This document shows, piece by piece, positions 34,416 to 34,478 of a DNA stretch of 34,478 nucleotides (positions within the stretch are counted from its first letter, which is position 1; every line of letters starts with the position of its first letter). Position numbers and translations under genes: made by a program. The notes beneath the pieces are model-generated. The model had not been told where the DNA came from and searched no databases. It worked only from the letters and a program-made list of their open reading frames with translations. Origin of the DNA: UBA7692 sp964552715 (GTDB lineage Bacteria > Bacteroidota > Bacteroidia > Chitinophagales > LD1); the NCBI GenBank assembly GCA_964552715.1, contig CAZKHZ010000005.1:1-34478 (forward strand), given 5' to 3'.

Positions 34416-34478
34416 CCAAGTCAGAGAGACAGTGTTCCAAGTCGGAGAGACAGTGTTCCAAGTCGGAGAGACAGCGTT
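34416..34478. repeat. 21-bp tandem repeat, three units, running off the window
   Basis: Three units start CCAAGTC at 34416, 34437 and 34458. The second and third differ from their predecessors by single bases (A to G at position 8 of the unit; T to C at position 18). There are no spacers. The array continues to the last base, so its full length is unknown. Confidence 0.9.

Noticed and set aside
34416..34478. CRISPR array
   Set aside because: The 21-bp units abut with no spacers and there are no cas genes in the window.

Overview
The window looks like chromosomal DNA of a Bacteroidota bacterium, probably Chitinophagales- or Sphingobacteriales-like; this is inferred from gene content, not from a marker gene. 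The signs are a giant secreted protein with a type IX secretion (T9SS) C-terminal signal, a GYDIA-type GHMP kinase, a LytTR response regulator, a DUF151-UVR protein, a SprA-like outer-membrane protein, AT-rich DNA, little Shine-Dalgarno signal, and matches to the Bacteroidota -7 promoter box TAnnTTTG. I found no rRNA, tRNA, CRISPR array, transposase or phage gene.

Layout. (1) 1-6810, minus strand: a compact six-gene run, transcribed toward position 1 and leaving the window there: NAD-dependent epimerase, PLP sugar aminotransferase, SAM methyltransferase, AsnB-type amidotransferase, an unrecognised Rossmann-like protein, and a formyltransferase cut by the window edge. Spacing is -17 to +52 bp, so it is probably one operon. 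The content fits synthesis of a modified (amino, N-formyl or amidated) sugar for a surface glycan. (2) 6892-8094, minus: L-2-hydroxyglutarate oxidase. (3) 8319-15764, plus: a 2,481-residue T9SS-exported multidomain protein built from a 700-residue module present twice in full and a third time in part. (4) 15923-19773, minus: a NdpA-like nucleoid-associated protein and an AsmA-family protein. (5) 19973-24609, alternating strands: LytTR regulator, GHMP kinase, 3-hydroxybutyryl-CoA dehydrogenase, MscS channel, alpha/beta hydrolase. (6) 24739-29575, minus: a periplasmic adaptor without its pump and a 1,169-residue SprA-like outer-membrane protein. (7) 29894-33408, plus: etfB, etfA, a terminator, a DUF151-UVR protein and a HEATH-motif metallopeptidase. 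(8) 33405-34160, minus: a small outer-membrane barrel. (9) 34161-34478: non-coding DNA made of repeat-like fragments, ending in a 21-bp tandem repeat that runs off the edge.

Functional links are mostly local. The sugar cluster is one pathway; etfB and etfA encode one heterodimer that could take electrons from acyl-CoA oxidation, and the 3-hydroxybutyryl-CoA dehydrogenase 8 kb away belongs to the same area of metabolism. Cell-envelope functions recur throughout.

The most unusual non-coding signal is a set of intergenic tracts of quite different sequence that share an exact 7-bp period (near 8300, 15890, 26008, 29615, 29722 and 30639). They resemble in kind the heptameric STRR repeats known from cyanobacteria. 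The most striking coding signal is the gapless 2,100-bp internal repeat of the giant gene, with patches of near-perfect DNA identity shared by different pairs of copies.
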